A stretch of DNA of 64,000 nt from Pseudomonas bubulae (lineage in GTDB: Bacteria > Pseudomonadota > Gammaproteobacteria > Pseudomonadales > Pseudomonadaceae). Positions within the stretch are counted from its first letter, which is position 1. Every line of letters starts with the position of its first letter. Of this stretch, positions 1 through 8,593 are shown piece after piece. The position numbers were made by a program, and so were the translations under genes. Location: contig NZ_UYJA01000003.1 in the NCBI RefSeq assembly GCF_900618535.1, positions 682,001 through 746,000 of the forward strand, in the 5' to 3' direction. The notes beneath the pieces were generated by a model. That model searched no databases. It saw only the letters and a list, made by a program, of their open reading frames with translations, and was not told where the DNA came from.

Positions 1-150
1 CCCGCGAGCTTCTTCGATGGACACCTGCACGTCAAACTCGGCAAAGGCTTCGACAAAAATCTGGGTTGGGGCGAACGAGCCGAAATCGACCACGGTGCCG
101 GCCCAGTCGAGGATGGCGGCTTGCAGCTTGCTCGGGTTGGTGTAGTTCAT
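1..150 (-). CDS. phnX: Phosphonoacetaldehyde hydrolase, N-terminal part
   Basis: Only the first 50 codons lie in the window; the gene runs off the left edge. The translation begins [19 protein letters not shown], which contains the DxAGT nucleophile motif that marks PhnX within the HAD superfamily. PhnX splits the C-P bond of phosphonoacetaldehyde to give acetaldehyde and phosphate, through a Schiff-base lysine that lies outside the window. It sits 72 bp downstream of phnW on the same strand, the usual phnWX operon order, so it would take the product of the upstream transaminase. Confidence 0.9.
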   Translation of the reverse strand, partial: MNYTNPSKLQAAILDWAGTVVDFGSFAPTQIFVEAFAEFDVQVSIEEARG

Positions 151-222
151 GTCTGTTAATCCTGTAAGAGCGGGCTGTGCCGCACGAAGTAAATAGGGTT
201 GTTCTAGCCTGTTCCTGCACCA

Positions 223-1332
223 TCAAATATCGAAGACTTCCATTTCCTGCAGCACCTGGCCTATGGCGTCTACGGCTGCCTGCATCTCGGCCTGATTGAC
301 GTGGCCGATGCAGCCCACACGAAAAGTCTCAACCTGGGTCAATTTGCCCGGATACAGGATGAAACCCTTGGCCTTGACCCGCTCGTAGAACTCCTTGAAC
401 TGATAGCGGGGGTCTTTTGGCGCATGGAAGGTGACGATAATCGGCGCCTGGATAGCCTCGGGCAGAAAACTGCTAATGCCCAGTTTGGCCATGCCGTCGA
501 GCAGGGCCTGGCAGTTGTTGGCGTAACGCTGATGGCGGGCAGGCAAGCCGCCTTCTTCGTTGTATTGCAGCAGTGCCTCGTGCAGGGCGGCTACCACATG
601 GGTCGGCGGGGTAAAGCGCCATTGTCCGGTTTTGCTCATGTAAACGTGCTGATCGTGCAGGTCCATTGCCAGTGAATGGCTGTTACCGGCGGCATTGCCC
701 AGGGCTTCTTTGCGGGCGAATACAAAGCCCATGCCGGGCACACCTTCGAGGCATTTGCCGGAGGCAGCGATCAATGCATCAAAAGGGACTTGCCGGGCAT
801 CGATCGGCAGGGCACCGAAGGAACTCATGGCATCGATGATCAGGCGTTTGCCGTGCTGAGCGATCACTGCGGCAATGTCGGGCAGCGGGTTAAGGATGCC
901 GGTGCTGGTTTCGCAGTGGATCAACGCCACGTGGGTGATGCTCGGGTCTGCATGCAGCAGGCGGTCGACGTCTGCCGCCGTGGTGGGCTCGTCTTCAGCG
1001 GTTTCAAAGGTGCTGTAGCGACGGTCCAGCACTTCGCAGATTTTCGCCAGGCGTTTGCCGTACGCACCGTTGATCAGCACCAGTACATTGCCATCCCGTG
1101 GTACCAGGGTGCCGATGGCGGCTTCGACGGCAAAGGTGCCGCTGCCTTGCAGGGGCACGCAGTGATGGCTGTCGGCGCCGTTGATAATGGCCAGCAGTTG
1201 CTGGCACAGGCTGGCAGTCAGCTGGTTGAAGCTGTCATCCCATGAGCCCCAGTCAACCATCATCGCCTGGCGGGTACGCGCCGAGGTGGTCAGTGGGCCA
1301 GGGGTCAGCAGGATCGGCGCGGCAGTACTCAT
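223..1332 (-). CDS. phnW: 2-aminoethylphosphonate--pyruvate transaminase
   Basis: This class V PLP aminotransferase of 369 residues is the normal PhnW length. It moves the amino group of 2-aminoethylphosphonate to pyruvate, giving phosphonoacetaldehyde and alanine in the cytoplasm. The N-terminal LLTPGPL motif (residues 8-14), the PLP-pairing Asp in IIDAMSSFG (D168) and the Schiff-base Lys in AASGKCLEG (K193) are all visible. It is followed by phnX on the same strand and divergent from a LysR gene at 1446, so the AEP hydrolytic pathway is self-contained. Identification is strong because family motif, length and neighbour all agree. Confidence 0.95.
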   Translation of the reverse strand: MSTAAPILLTPGPLTTSARTRQAMMVDWGSWDDSFNQLTASLCQQLLAIINGADSHHCVPLQGSGTFAVEAAIGTLVPRDGNVLVLINGAYGKRLAKICEVLDRRYSTFETAEDEPTTAADVDRLLHADPSITHVALIHCETSTGILNPLPDIAAVIAQHGKRLIIDAMSSFGALPIDARQVPFDALIAASGKCLEGVPGMGFVFARKEALGNAAGNSHSLAMDLHDQHVYMSKTGQWRFTPPTHVVAALHEALLQYNEEGGLPARHQRYANNCQALLDGMAKLGISSFLPEAIQAPIIVTFHAPKDPRYQFKEFYERVKAKGFILYPGKLTQVETFRVGCIGHVNQAEMQAAVDAIGQVLQEMEVFDI

Positions 1333-1392
1333 TCTGAATTCCTCACAAGCATGGGATGGCTACTTGGTACAGGACATAAATTGCAGTTTGTG

Positions 1393-1406
1393 TTGATATC
1401 AATCAA
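1393..1406. promoter_or_regulatory. Candidate LysR-type operator between phnW and its regulator
   Basis: TTGATATCAATCAA lies in the 113 bp divergent gap between phnW and the LysR gene. TTGAT and ATCAA form an inverted pair 4 bp apart and the sequence fits the T-N11-A LysR box. The position would allow control of both genes. The call rests on sequence symmetry and location alone. Confidence 0.45.
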
Positions 1407-1445
1407 ATTGTTTGTTGTTATGCCTGCCATCAGTGAGGCTTATAA

Positions 1446-2303
1446 ATGAATTTATTCCAGCTCCGTGCGTTTGATGCCGTGGCCCGCGAGGGCAGTTTTA
1501 CCCGGGCTGCGGCCCGGCTGTTTATCAGCCAGCCGGCGGTGACCGGGCATATCAAGGCGCTTGAGGAGCACTACCAGATCACCTTGCTGCGGCGTACGGC
1601 GCGGCGGGTGGAGTTGACTGAAGAAGGCACCAAGCTGGCGGCCATCACCCGGGCCATGTTCGGTTTGGTGGATGAAGCGCAGGTCATGCTGGAGGCCAAC
1701 CGCCAGTTGCTCACCGGGCGACTTGAGGTGGCGGCCGATGGTCCGCATCTGGTGATGCCGATGCTGGCAAGCCTGCGCGCACGTTATCCGGGGGTTACCG
1801 TGAATTTGCGCCTGGGCAACGCTCAGGAAACCCTGGCGGCGTTGCTGTCGGAGCATGCCGATGTGGCGGTGCTGACCGAAGTGGAGCCGCGCAAGGGCCT
1901 GACCTTGCGTGCGCTTAACGAGTCACGGATTTGTGCGCTGGTTCCCGCCAACCACCCGTGGCTGGCCTTGCCTGATGGCATCGCGATCGGGCAACTGGAT
2001 CAGGTGATCATGGTGCTGCGTGAACCAACCTCGATTACCCGTCGCACTTTCGACAATGCCTGTGAGCAGGCTGGAGTCAATCCACGGGTATTACTGGAAC
2101 TGGACAGCCGGGAGGCGGTGACCGAAGCCGTCGCTGCGCAGTTGGGTGTGGGCATTGTGTCGTCGGTGGAAGTCAGTCATGACCCCCGCGTGCGTGCGGT
2201 ACCGATCAACGGCGCGGGGCTGGTCAATCTGCATATGCTCGGCTGCATGGAACGGCGGGCCGAGTTGCGGTTGATCAAGGCGTTTATGGAGCTGGCGGTG
2301 TGA
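1446..2303 (+). CDS. LysR-family regulator of 2-aminoethylphosphonate catabolism
   Basis: A 285-residue LysR-type transcriptional regulator. The N-terminal winged helix-turn-helix (about residues 1-60) contains the typical GSFTRAAARLFISQPAVT segment, followed by a type 2 periplasmic-binding-like effector domain to the C-terminus. It is transcribed divergently from phnWX, the classic arrangement for a LysR activator and its target, and fits the family of LysR proteins linked to AEP catabolism. It resembles the second LysR protein encoded at 2348-3217, including a matching LRE..S.TR.T segment near residue 190. The inducer is not known from sequence; AEP or phosphonoacetaldehyde is a reasonable guess. 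Confidence 0.85.
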   Translation: MNLFQLRAFDAVAREGSFTRAAARLFISQPAVTGHIKALEEHYQITLLRRTARRVELTEEGTKLAAITRAMFGLVDEAQVMLEANRQLLTGRLEVAADGPHLVMPMLASLRARYPGVTVNLRLGNAQETLAALLSEHADVAVLTEVEPRKGLTLRALNESRICALVPANHPWLALPDGIAIGQLDQVIMVLREPTSITRRTFDNACEQAGVNPRVLLELDSREAVTEAVAAQLGVGIVSSVEVSHDPRVRAVPINGAGLVNLHMLGCMERRAELRLIKAFMELAV

Positions 2304-2322
2304 TTTGTGCGGGAATAACACG

Positions 2323-2338
2323 CGTAGCAGCTGCTACG
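2323..2338. repeat. Short GTAGCAGCTGC-family palindrome
   Basis: CGTAGCAGCTGCTACG is a perfect 16 bp palindrome between two convergent LysR genes. The same GTAGCAGCTGC core occurs in larger hairpins at 7071-7104 and 26511-26544, so it belongs to a dispersed intergenic repeat family. It may also act as a weak bidirectional terminator. Confidence 0.6.
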
Positions 2339-2347
2339 AATGGTGTG

Positions 2348-3217
2348 TTACAGGTCTGCCCGCACAATCTCCAGAAACGTTGCCACTACCCGCCGTGAGC
2401 TCTGCTCCTGCAGGCACACCAGGGTTTCGGTCAGGCGCCTTTTGCAGTCGATGATGGGCAGGGCGCACACCCGGGAGTCCGAGCCAAACTCCGCCGCCGA
2501 CACCACCCCCACGCCAATCCCGACCACCACTGCTTCACGCGCCGCTTCACGACCCTCTACCTGGATCGCGGCGCGGATACGCAGGCCGGCCTGGCTCATT
2601 TCTTCTTCCAGGGTTTGCCGGGTTACCGAACCGACTTCGCGCAATACCAGCGGTGTGTCATCCAGGTCGGCCAGGCAGATCGAACGGCGGCTTGCCCAAG
2701 GGTGCGTGCGTGCTACAAACGCCACCATCGGGTCGCTGCGCAAGGGCACGCTCAGCAGCCGGTCATCATTCACATCGCGCCCCAGCAGGGCCAGGTCTGC
2801 CTGGTAGTTGAACAGCCGCGCCAGACATTCGTCGGTGTTGCCTGTTTCGATTTTTACCGTGATCCCGGGGTAGCGCTGGCAAAAGCGGGCGATTTGCGGC
2901 AACACATGAACAGGGGCGTCCACCGCCAGGATCAGGCTGCCGGTTTGCAGGGCCTGGGAGTCCTGCAGTAACTCCTGGGCCTCGGCCTGTACCCCGAACA
3001 GGCGTTGGGTGATGCTCAGCAACCGCTCACCCAGGTCGGTAAGGCGCACCGAGCGCTTGTTGCGGTGGAACAGCAACACCCCGAAGCGTTCTTCAAGTTT
3101 TCTGACCTGATCGGAGATGGCCGGCTGGCTTAAAAACAGACGTTCGGCAGCCCGCGTGAAACTGCCGTGAACGGCGACGGCATGAAAGGCCTTCAACTGC
3201 GCATGGGAAACTGACAT
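2348..3217 (-). CDS. Second LysR-family regulator of the phosphonate locus
   Basis: A 289-residue LysR regulator with an N-terminal HTH (GSFTRAAERLFLSQPAIS) and an effector-binding domain. It is convergent with the first LysR gene and divergent from the MFS transporter and FAD oxidoreductase genes at 3509-6241. Its similarity to the neighbouring LysR across both domains suggests that they arose by duplication and then split duties: one for phnWX, the other for the transporter-oxidase pair. The division of labour is inference. The start is an ATG at 3217 reading MSVSHAQLKAFHAVA. Confidence 0.82.
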   Translation of the reverse strand: MSVSHAQLKAFHAVAVHGSFTRAAERLFLSQPAISDQVRKLEERFGVLLFHRNKRSVRLTDLGERLLSITQRLFGVQAEAQELLQDSQALQTGSLILAVDAPVHVLPQIARFCQRYPGITVKIETGNTDECLARLFNYQADLALLGRDVNDDRLLSVPLRSDPMVAFVARTHPWASRRSICLADLDDTPLVLREVGSVTRQTLEEEMSQAGLRIRAAIQVEGREAAREAVVVGIGVGVVSAAEFGSDSRVCALPIIDCKRRLTETLVCLQEQSSRRVVATFLEIVRADL

Positions 3218-3259
3218 TGAAAAACCTCTTACAAGCTGAGCTTATGAGTGAAATACGAT

Positions 3260-3269
3260 AAATCGATTT
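3260..3269. promoter_or_regulatory. Candidate operator in the LysR/MFS divergent region
   Basis: The 291 bp gap from 3218 to 3508 holds no gene. It is AT-rich next to the LysR start and contains the 10 bp palindrome AAATCGATTT, which could be a LysR contact site. The remaining 240 bp before the transporter form an unusually long leader with no other clear structure. No strong PhoB-type repeat was recognised. Confidence 0.3.
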
Positions 3270-3508
3270 TACCTATTAGTCAGTAATTGCTTTGATCGAC
3301 CTCAGCCCGGCGTTATGTCCTCGATAACGGTGGGTCGCGACACACTGATGTGCAGCCCCTAACTCCAACAAAAAACGGGCCGTTCAGGGTGTGTCTGTCA
3401 AATACGGCTCTTGTCTGAAGGGCGGTATTGAAGTGCTCAACACAATAAAAAAACAGGCGTTCTCTTCTGATTCTGCCGGCACATTCCACCTCTGAGGTCA
3501 GACCCGAC

Positions 3509-4834
3509 ATGAACAACTCCTTTGCCACCATCAAGCGCTGGCGCGTGCAGATTTTTGCCATCACCTGGCTGGCCTACGCGGCCTTTTACTTCACTCGCAA
3601 AGCCTTTTCCGTGGCCAAACTGGGGATTGCTGATGACCCCAGCTTTCTTCTGGACAAGATGGCAATGGCCAACCTCGATGCCATCTATCTGGCAGCCTAC
3701 GCCGTAGGGCAATTTACCTGGGGCATCCTCGCCGATCGCTTCGGCCCACGGGTTGTGGTGCTGGGCGGCTTGATCATCTCTGCACTGGCGGCGTTGGTGA
3801 TGGGCACTTACGCCACCTTGCCGATCTTTGCCACCTGCATGCTGGTTCAGGGCCTGGCGCAATCCACCGGCTGGTCGGGGCTGTGCAAAAACATCGGCAG
3901 CTTTTTCCCCGCCCAGCAACGTGGGCGGGTGCTGGGGCTGTGGAGTTCGTGTTATGCCTTTGGCGGGTTGGTAGCTTCACCCTTTGCCGGGTGGTGGGCC
4001 TATACGCTGATCGGCAGTTGGCACGCGGCATTTATTTCCAGCGCGGCGGTGGTGGCGCTGGTGGCGGTACTGTTCTTTTTCTTCCAGCGCAATACGCCGC
4101 AAGATGTCGGCCTGCCGGCGGTTGAGCCCGAGCCGCCAATGAGCGCCGATGAAATCGCTGCCGAAAAGCGCATCAGCGTTTGGGCACCCTTGCGCGAGAT
4201 CATGCGCAATCGCACGGTGCTGACCCTGGGGCTGGCGTACTTCATGCTCAAGCCGGCACGCTACGCGATTCTGCTGTGGGGGCCGGTGATTGTGTTCGAG
4301 CAAATGCCGCAAGTGGGCAAGGTCGGCGCCGCGATTATTCCTACGGCCTTTGAGTTGGCGGGTTTGCTGGGGCCGATCATGATCGGCCTGGCCTCCGACA
4401 AGCTGTTCGGTGCCCGGCGCATGCCCGCCTGCATTTTGAGCCTGTTGGCGCTGACCGTTTCCCTGGCGTTTTTCATGGGTGCACTGCATTCCGGCAGTGT
4501 GGTGCTGGTGGTGGCCTTGCTGTTTGTCATGGGCCTGACTCTGTATGGGCCTGACTCCATGATCAGCGGCGCTGCAGCCATTGATTTCGGCACCGCCAAG
4601 GCCGGAGCCACGGCGGCGGGGTTCGTCAATGGCTGCGGCTCGGTCGGGGCGATTCTGGGCGGCCTGCTGCCCGGTTATTTCGACACGGTCACGGTGTTTA
4701 TCGTATTTGCCTGCTGCGCGCTGTTTTCCTCGCTGGTGCTGATTCCGCACTGGAACAGCCGACCTGCGGGGCTCAAAGCCGCGTGCCCGTTTGTGCCCAA
4801 TCATCCATTGCTGATCAAGCCTTTACGCACCTGA
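3509..4834 (+). CDS. MFS transporter of the organophosphate antiporter (GlpT/UhpC-like) type
   Basis: A 441-residue inner-membrane protein with about twelve hydrophobic segments in two bundles around a charged central loop (about residues 195-240). The first helix carries YAAFYFTRKAFSVAK, resembling the start of GlpT/UhpT organophosphate:phosphate antiporters, and a later helix carries YGPDSMISGAAAIDFG, also typical of that family. It is followed after 15 bp by the FAD oxidoreductase gene and is divergent from a LysR gene. The context points to uptake of an aminophosphonate, instead of the ABC systems (PhnSTUV, PhnCDE) known elsewhere. Fold is certain; substrate is inferred. Confidence 0.8.
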   Translation: MNNSFATIKRWRVQIFAITWLAYAAFYFTRKAFSVAKLGIADDPSFLLDKMAMANLDAIYLAAYAVGQFTWGILADRFGPRVVVLGGLIISALAALVMGTYATLPIFATCMLVQGLAQSTGWSGLCKNIGSFFPAQQRGRVLGLWSSCYAFGGLVASPFAGWWAYTLIGSWHAAFISSAAVVALVAVLFFFFQRNTPQDVGLPAVEPEPPMSADEIAAEKRISVWAPLREIMRNRTVLTLGLAYFMLKPARYAILLWGPVIVFEQMPQVGKVGAAIIPTAFELAGLLGPIMIGLASDKLFGARRMPACILSLLALTVSLAFFMGALHSGSVVLVVALLFVMGLTLYGPDSMISGAAAIDFGTAKAGATAAGFVNGCGSVGAILGGLLPGYFDTVTVFIVFACCALFSSLVLIPHWNSRPAGLKAACPFVPNHPLLIKPLRT

Positions 4835-4849
4835 GCAGGAGAATGACCC

Positions 4850-6241
4850 ATGCGACCTTTTTGGCTGGAACAGGCACTGGCCCTGGAAAATGAAGCACCC
4901 TGCGAGGCGCTGGCGGGTGAAACCCGTGCCCAGGTGTGCATTGTGGGGGGCGGTTATACCGGGTTATGGACGGCGATCATGCTCAAGGAGCAAAGCCCTG
5001 AACTGGATGTGGTGCTGATTGAAGCCGATATATGCGGCGCAGGTGCCAGCGGGCGCAACGGTGGCTGTGCGCTGTCATGGTCGGCCAAGTATTTCACCCT
5101 TGAGCGGTTGTTCGGGGTGGCGGAGGCCGTGCGGCTGGTCAAAGCCTCGGAGCAGAGCATTTACGCAATCGGTGCATTTTGTGAGCGCTATGGTGTGGAG
5201 GCTGATTACCGCCTCGATGGCACGTTATACACCGCGACCAATCAGGCCCAGATCGGATCGACGGATGGCGTGATTGCTGCGCTGGAGCGCCAGGCCATCA
5301 ACTCGTTCAGCAAGCTGGCGGTTGATGAAGTGCAGCGCCGGGCCGGTTCTGCCCAGCATCTGGAGGGCTGGTTTTCTCCCGCTGCTGCCAGCGTACAGCC
5401 TGGCAAACTGGTGCGTGGTTTGCGTCGGGTGGCCTTGCAGCTGGGGGTTAAAATCCACGAAAACACGCCAATGACCGGGCTGGAAGAGGGCGCGCCGGCG
5501 CTTATCCGCACGCCTGGCGGAAGCATTCGTGCTGACCGCGTGGTGCTCGCGATGAATGCCTGGATGGCCCGGGCATTCCCGCAGTTCGAGCGCAGTGTGG
5601 CGATTGTCTCCAGCGATATGCTGATCACGGAACCGCGCCCGGACCTGCTGCAGGACATCGGCCTGACCAGTGGTGTCACCGTGCTCGATTCGAGAATATT
5701 CGTGCACTACTACCACAACACCCCGGACGGACGAATCATGTTGGGCAAGGGTGGCAATACCTTTGCCTACGGTGGGCGCATGCTGCCTGTGTTCGATCAG
5801 CCGTCGCCCTACGCCGGGCTGCTGGGCAAAAGCCTGGAGCAGTTCTTTCCGGCGTTTGCCGGGGTTGGGATCGAGGCGACATGGAATGGTCCTTCAGACC
5901 GCTCTGTCACCGGTTTGCCGTTTTTTGGTCAGATGAGCAGCCACGGCAATGTGTTTTATGGCTTTGGTTATTCGGGCAGCGGCGTGGGGCCTTGCCATAT
6001 GGGCGGGCAGATTCTCGCCTCGCTGGTGTTGGGGCTGGCCAATGACTGGACCCGCTCGCCGCTGGTCAACGGACCGTTGGGGTATTTCCCGCCCGAACCC
6101 ATTCGTTACCTGGGGTCGCTGATGGTGCGCAACGCCATTCGGCGCAAGGAACGGGCCGAAGATCATGGTCGCCGGCCTCGGCATCTGGATGTGCGCCTGG
6201 CCAGATTTGCCGCGGCGGCGGGCAAGGCTGACAAGGGTTAA
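4850..6241 (+). CDS. FAD-dependent aminophosphonate oxidoreductase (DAO family)
   Basis: A 463-residue member of the D-amino-acid oxidase/glycine oxidase-like FAD family. The dinucleotide-binding motif VCIVGGGYTGLW lies at residues 29-40, an Arg-Asn-Gly-Gly segment (SGRNGGCALSW) follows near residue 65, and the C-terminal FYGFGYSGSGVG segment contacts the flavin. A conserved group of this family is found in AEP gene clusters, and members have been reported to oxidise N-methyl-AEP and sometimes AEP to phosphonoacetaldehyde, bypassing or extending PhnW. Start has a good AGGAG site. It shares an operon with the MFS gene. The exact substrate cannot be read from sequence. Confidence 0.8.
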   Translation: MRPFWLEQALALENEAPCEALAGETRAQVCIVGGGYTGLWTAIMLKEQSPELDVVLIEADICGAGASGRNGGCALSWSAKYFTLERLFGVAEAVRLVKASEQSIYAIGAFCERYGVEADYRLDGTLYTATNQAQIGSTDGVIAALERQAINSFSKLAVDEVQRRAGSAQHLEGWFSPAAASVQPGKLVRGLRRVALQLGVKIHENTPMTGLEEGAPALIRTPGGSIRADRVVLAMNAWMARAFPQFERSVAIVSSDMLITEPRPDLLQDIGLTSGVTVLDSRIFVHYYHNTPDGRIMLGKGGNTFAYGGRMLPVFDQPSPYAGLLGKSLEQFFPAFAGVGIEATWNGPSDRSVTGLPFFGQMSSHGNVFYGFGYSGSGVGPCHMGGQILASLVLGLANDWTRSPLVNGPLGYFPPEPIRYLGSLMVRNAIRRKERAEDHGRRPRHLDVRLARFAAAAGKADKG

Positions 6242-6348
6242 GCAGGTATCAATTGGATTTTTTGGTCGATTGCCGACTTCTTGCCGTATAAACTTGCGCC
6301 CATTCGACGGCCGACAGGCTGCGACACACCAGATTGAGAGAGTGAGTA

Positions 6349-7053
6349 ATGGGCGCACAGTGGAAGGTTAAACATAAAGCGGACGCCGCCAACAGCCGCG
6401 GCAAGATTTTTGGCAAGCTGGCCAAGGAATTGACGGTTGCTGCGCGCAACGGCGCCGACCCGGACATGAACTCGCACTTGCGTCTGGTCTATGAGCAGGC
6501 CAAAAAAGCCTCGATGCCGGCTGACACCATCAAGCGCGCGATCAACAAGGGCGCCGGTATCGGCACCGAGGCCGTGCAATACCACCGCGTTACCTACGAG
6601 GGTTTCGCTCCCCACCAGGTGCCGCTGATCATTGAGTGCCTGACGGACAACATCAACCGTACCGTCGCTGAAATCCGCGTGGCCTTCCGCAAGGGCCAAC
6701 TGGGCGCTTCGGGTTCGGTGGCGTGGGACTTCAATCATGTCGGCATGATCGAGGCCAAGCCTGATACCCCGGACGCAGACCCTGAAATGGCCGCGATTGA
6801 AGCCGGTGCCCAGGATTTCGAAGAAGGCGAAGAAGAAGGCACGACCTTGTTCATCACCGAGCCGACTGACCTCGACGCTGTACAGAAAGCATTGCCCGAG
6901 CAAGGTTTTACCGTGGTTTCAGCCAAGCTGGGCTACCAGCCGAAGAACCCGGTAAGCGGTTTGACGGATGAGCAAATGGCCGAAGTACAAGAGTTTCTGG
7001 CCAAGCTGGATGAGCAGGACGACGTGCAGGACATGTTTGTAGCGTTGGCGTAA
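6349..7053 (+). CDS. YebC/PmpR-family protein, YeeN-like
   Basis: A 234-residue protein of the YebC/TACO1 family, close in layout to E. coli YeeN. The N-terminus begins [21 protein letters not shown], followed by the conserved YEGFAP and NRTVAEIR segments, [10 protein letters not shown], and an acidic linker rich in Glu (about residues 155-165). Family members were first described as DNA-binding regulators; more recent work points to ribosome-associated roles in translating difficult sequences. It is monocistronic, with the hairpin at 7071 behind it. Pseudomonads normally also have a canonical yebC next to ruvC, so this is probably the paralogue. Confidence 0.85.
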   Translation: MGAQWKVKHKADAANSRGKIFGKLAKELTVAARNGADPDMNSHLRLVYEQAKKASMPADTIKRAINKGAGIGTEAVQYHRVTYEGFAPHQVPLIIECLTDNINRTVAEIRVAFRKGQLGASGSVAWDFNHVGMIEAKPDTPDADPEMAAIEAGAQDFEEGEEEGTTLFITEPTDLDAVQKALPEQGFTVVSAKLGYQPKNPVSGLTDEQMAEVQEFLAKLDEQDDVQDMFVALA

Positions 7054-7070
7054 GCCATCGAGCCTATCCC

Positions 7071-7104
7071 GTAGCAGCTGCCGAGGAACGAAGGCAGCTG
7101 CTAC
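7071..7104. repeat. GTAGCAGCTGCC hairpin repeat
   Basis: GTAGCAGCTGCC and GGCAGCTGCTAC are 12 bp perfect arms around a 10 bp loop. The element sits between the convergent YebC-like and LRR-kinase genes and belongs to the family also seen at 2323 and 26511. It may help to end transcription from both sides. Confidence 0.7.
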
Positions 7105-7109
7105 AGGAC

Positions 7110-8420
7110 TTACTGTAATGCCCGTATAACCTCGGCAAATCCCGGCCGTGCCAGTACCTCTGGCTGAATACAGCGCTGTTGCAACCCTTGCAGCTCAATG
7201 CGCTGTTGATCGCTCAAGCCCGAGTCGATCCGCTCCAGCAACTCGCCCAGTAAAATCCCGAACGCTCGCACTTCGATGCGTTGCAGCGCCCGGCTTTGCG
7301 GGCTGTCGTCCAGGGCATGGAAGCACGCTGCACCGAAATCGCCCAGCAGGCAGTCACCCCGGGCATTGAATAAAATATTGTGTGCGTACAAGTCGCCATG
7401 GCAGATGCCCTGCGCGTGCAGGTGGCCGGCCGCCGAGGCAATACCGCGGGCAATGCGCAAGGCGCTGTCGCGGGTGAAACGGGTGCTGTCGGCATACAGG
7501 TCGCGGCTACAGGTGTCGAAGCTGGGCAGGGCCGCGAGATTGATAAAGGACGGGTCGATCAGTTCCATCACCAATGCGGCCTGATCGTCGGGATGACCCA
7601 TGACGCGGCCCAGTACCTTGATCAGGTTTGGATGCTGGCCTGCCGCGATGCAGGCATTCATTTCATTGAGCGGCGAGCCATCACTGGTGATGCTGCCCTT
7701 GTACAGTTTGACCGCCACCGGTTGCAGGGATTGCTCCGGTGCGCGCCACTGCGCCTGATAAATGATCCCGGAGGCGCCTTCGCCCAGCTTTTGCTCAAGC
7801 TCGAGCTGCGACCAGTCAATATTTGGCGTGGTGTCGGGCTGGTGCCGGGTGCTGGCATCTTCAAGCAGCGGGTTGCCGGCATACGCCAGCCAGCTCAGTC
7901 CCGGCAAGGCCAGCAGGGTGTCGGGCAGTTCGCTGAACTGGTTGGCAGCCAGGCGGATCAGCTCCAGACGCTCGCACTTGGCCAGACTGGCGGGCAGTTG
8001 CTGCAAGCGGTTACCTGCCAGCATCAGCTTTTGCAGCAGTGGCCGCTGGCCCAGCTCTTCGGGCAGTTGCTCGATGCAATTGTCGGTCAGGATCAGCCAG
8101 CGCAGTAAAGGAGGCAGTGCCGCACCGGGTACGTTGGCGATCCGGTTGGCCTTGAAACCAATCATGCTCAATTGCGCACACTGCCCAAGACAAACCGGCA
8201 GCTCGGTGAATTGATTGTCCGAGCAAAACAGGATGCGTAACCGGGTCAGGCGATGCAGGTCAGCGGGCAGGCTGCTCAGGGCGTTGCCGCTGAGGTTGAG
8301 GATTTCCAGGGTGTCGGCCAACTGGAATATCTCGGCCGGAAACTCGGTCAGCCCGCACGACAGATCAAGACGTTTGAGGCCCGCCAGTTGGCCAGCGCGC
8401 AGTTTAGCGAGGGTATCCAT
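7110..8420 (-). CDS. Leucine-rich-repeat protein kinase
   Basis: Starting from the ATG at 8420 this is a 436-residue protein. Residues 10-185 are seven or so LRR units of the LPxxLxxLxxLxxLxLxxN type. Residues 205-436 form a protein kinase domain: glycine loop GEGASGIIY, VAVK lysine (about K238), a catalytic loop reading HGDLYAHN in place of HRDLKxxN, and DFG (about 361-363). It has no signal peptide or membrane segment, so it should be cytoplasmic. A TTG at 8450 would add ten residues but has no better ribosome site. Such LRR-kinase fusions are eukaryote-like and occur sporadically in Pseudomonas; targets are unknown. The kinase essentials appear intact, so activity is plausible. Confidence 0.85.
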   Translation of the reverse strand: MDTLAKLRAGQLAGLKRLDLSCGLTEFPAEIFQLADTLEILNLSGNALSSLPADLHRLTRLRILFCSDNQFTELPVCLGQCAQLSMIGFKANRIANVPGAALPPLLRWLILTDNCIEQLPEELGQRPLLQKLMLAGNRLQQLPASLAKCERLELIRLAANQFSELPDTLLALPGLSWLAYAGNPLLEDASTRHQPDTTPNIDWSQLELEQKLGEGASGIIYQAQWRAPEQSLQPVAVKLYKGSITSDGSPLNEMNACIAAGQHPNLIKVLGRVMGHPDDQAALVMELIDPSFINLAALPSFDTCSRDLYADSTRFTRDSALRIARGIASAAGHLHAQGICHGDLYAHNILFNARGDCLLGDFGAACFHALDDSPQSRALQRIEVRAFGILLGELLERIDSGLSDQQRIELQGLQQRCIQPEVLARPGFAEVIRALQ

Positions 8421-8593
8421 ATGCAGGGTCGGGACTCGTAAGCAGGACAAAAAGTGTCGCGCATGATAGCGATTTATCGGCTTGGGGCCGAGGATTTGTC
8501 GGCGGGTTATGAGCGCAAAACGTGATGCACCTGGGCTCTGGCCAGTCAGCGGTAAAGGGCCCTTGGTCGGGCCCGGTACTGCTTATGCAGCTT

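Noticed and set aside
3977..4804. 275-codon open frame opposite the MFS gene
   Set aside because: It is the complement of a real membrane protein, is rich in Gln, His and Arg typical of antisense frames, and shows no domain.
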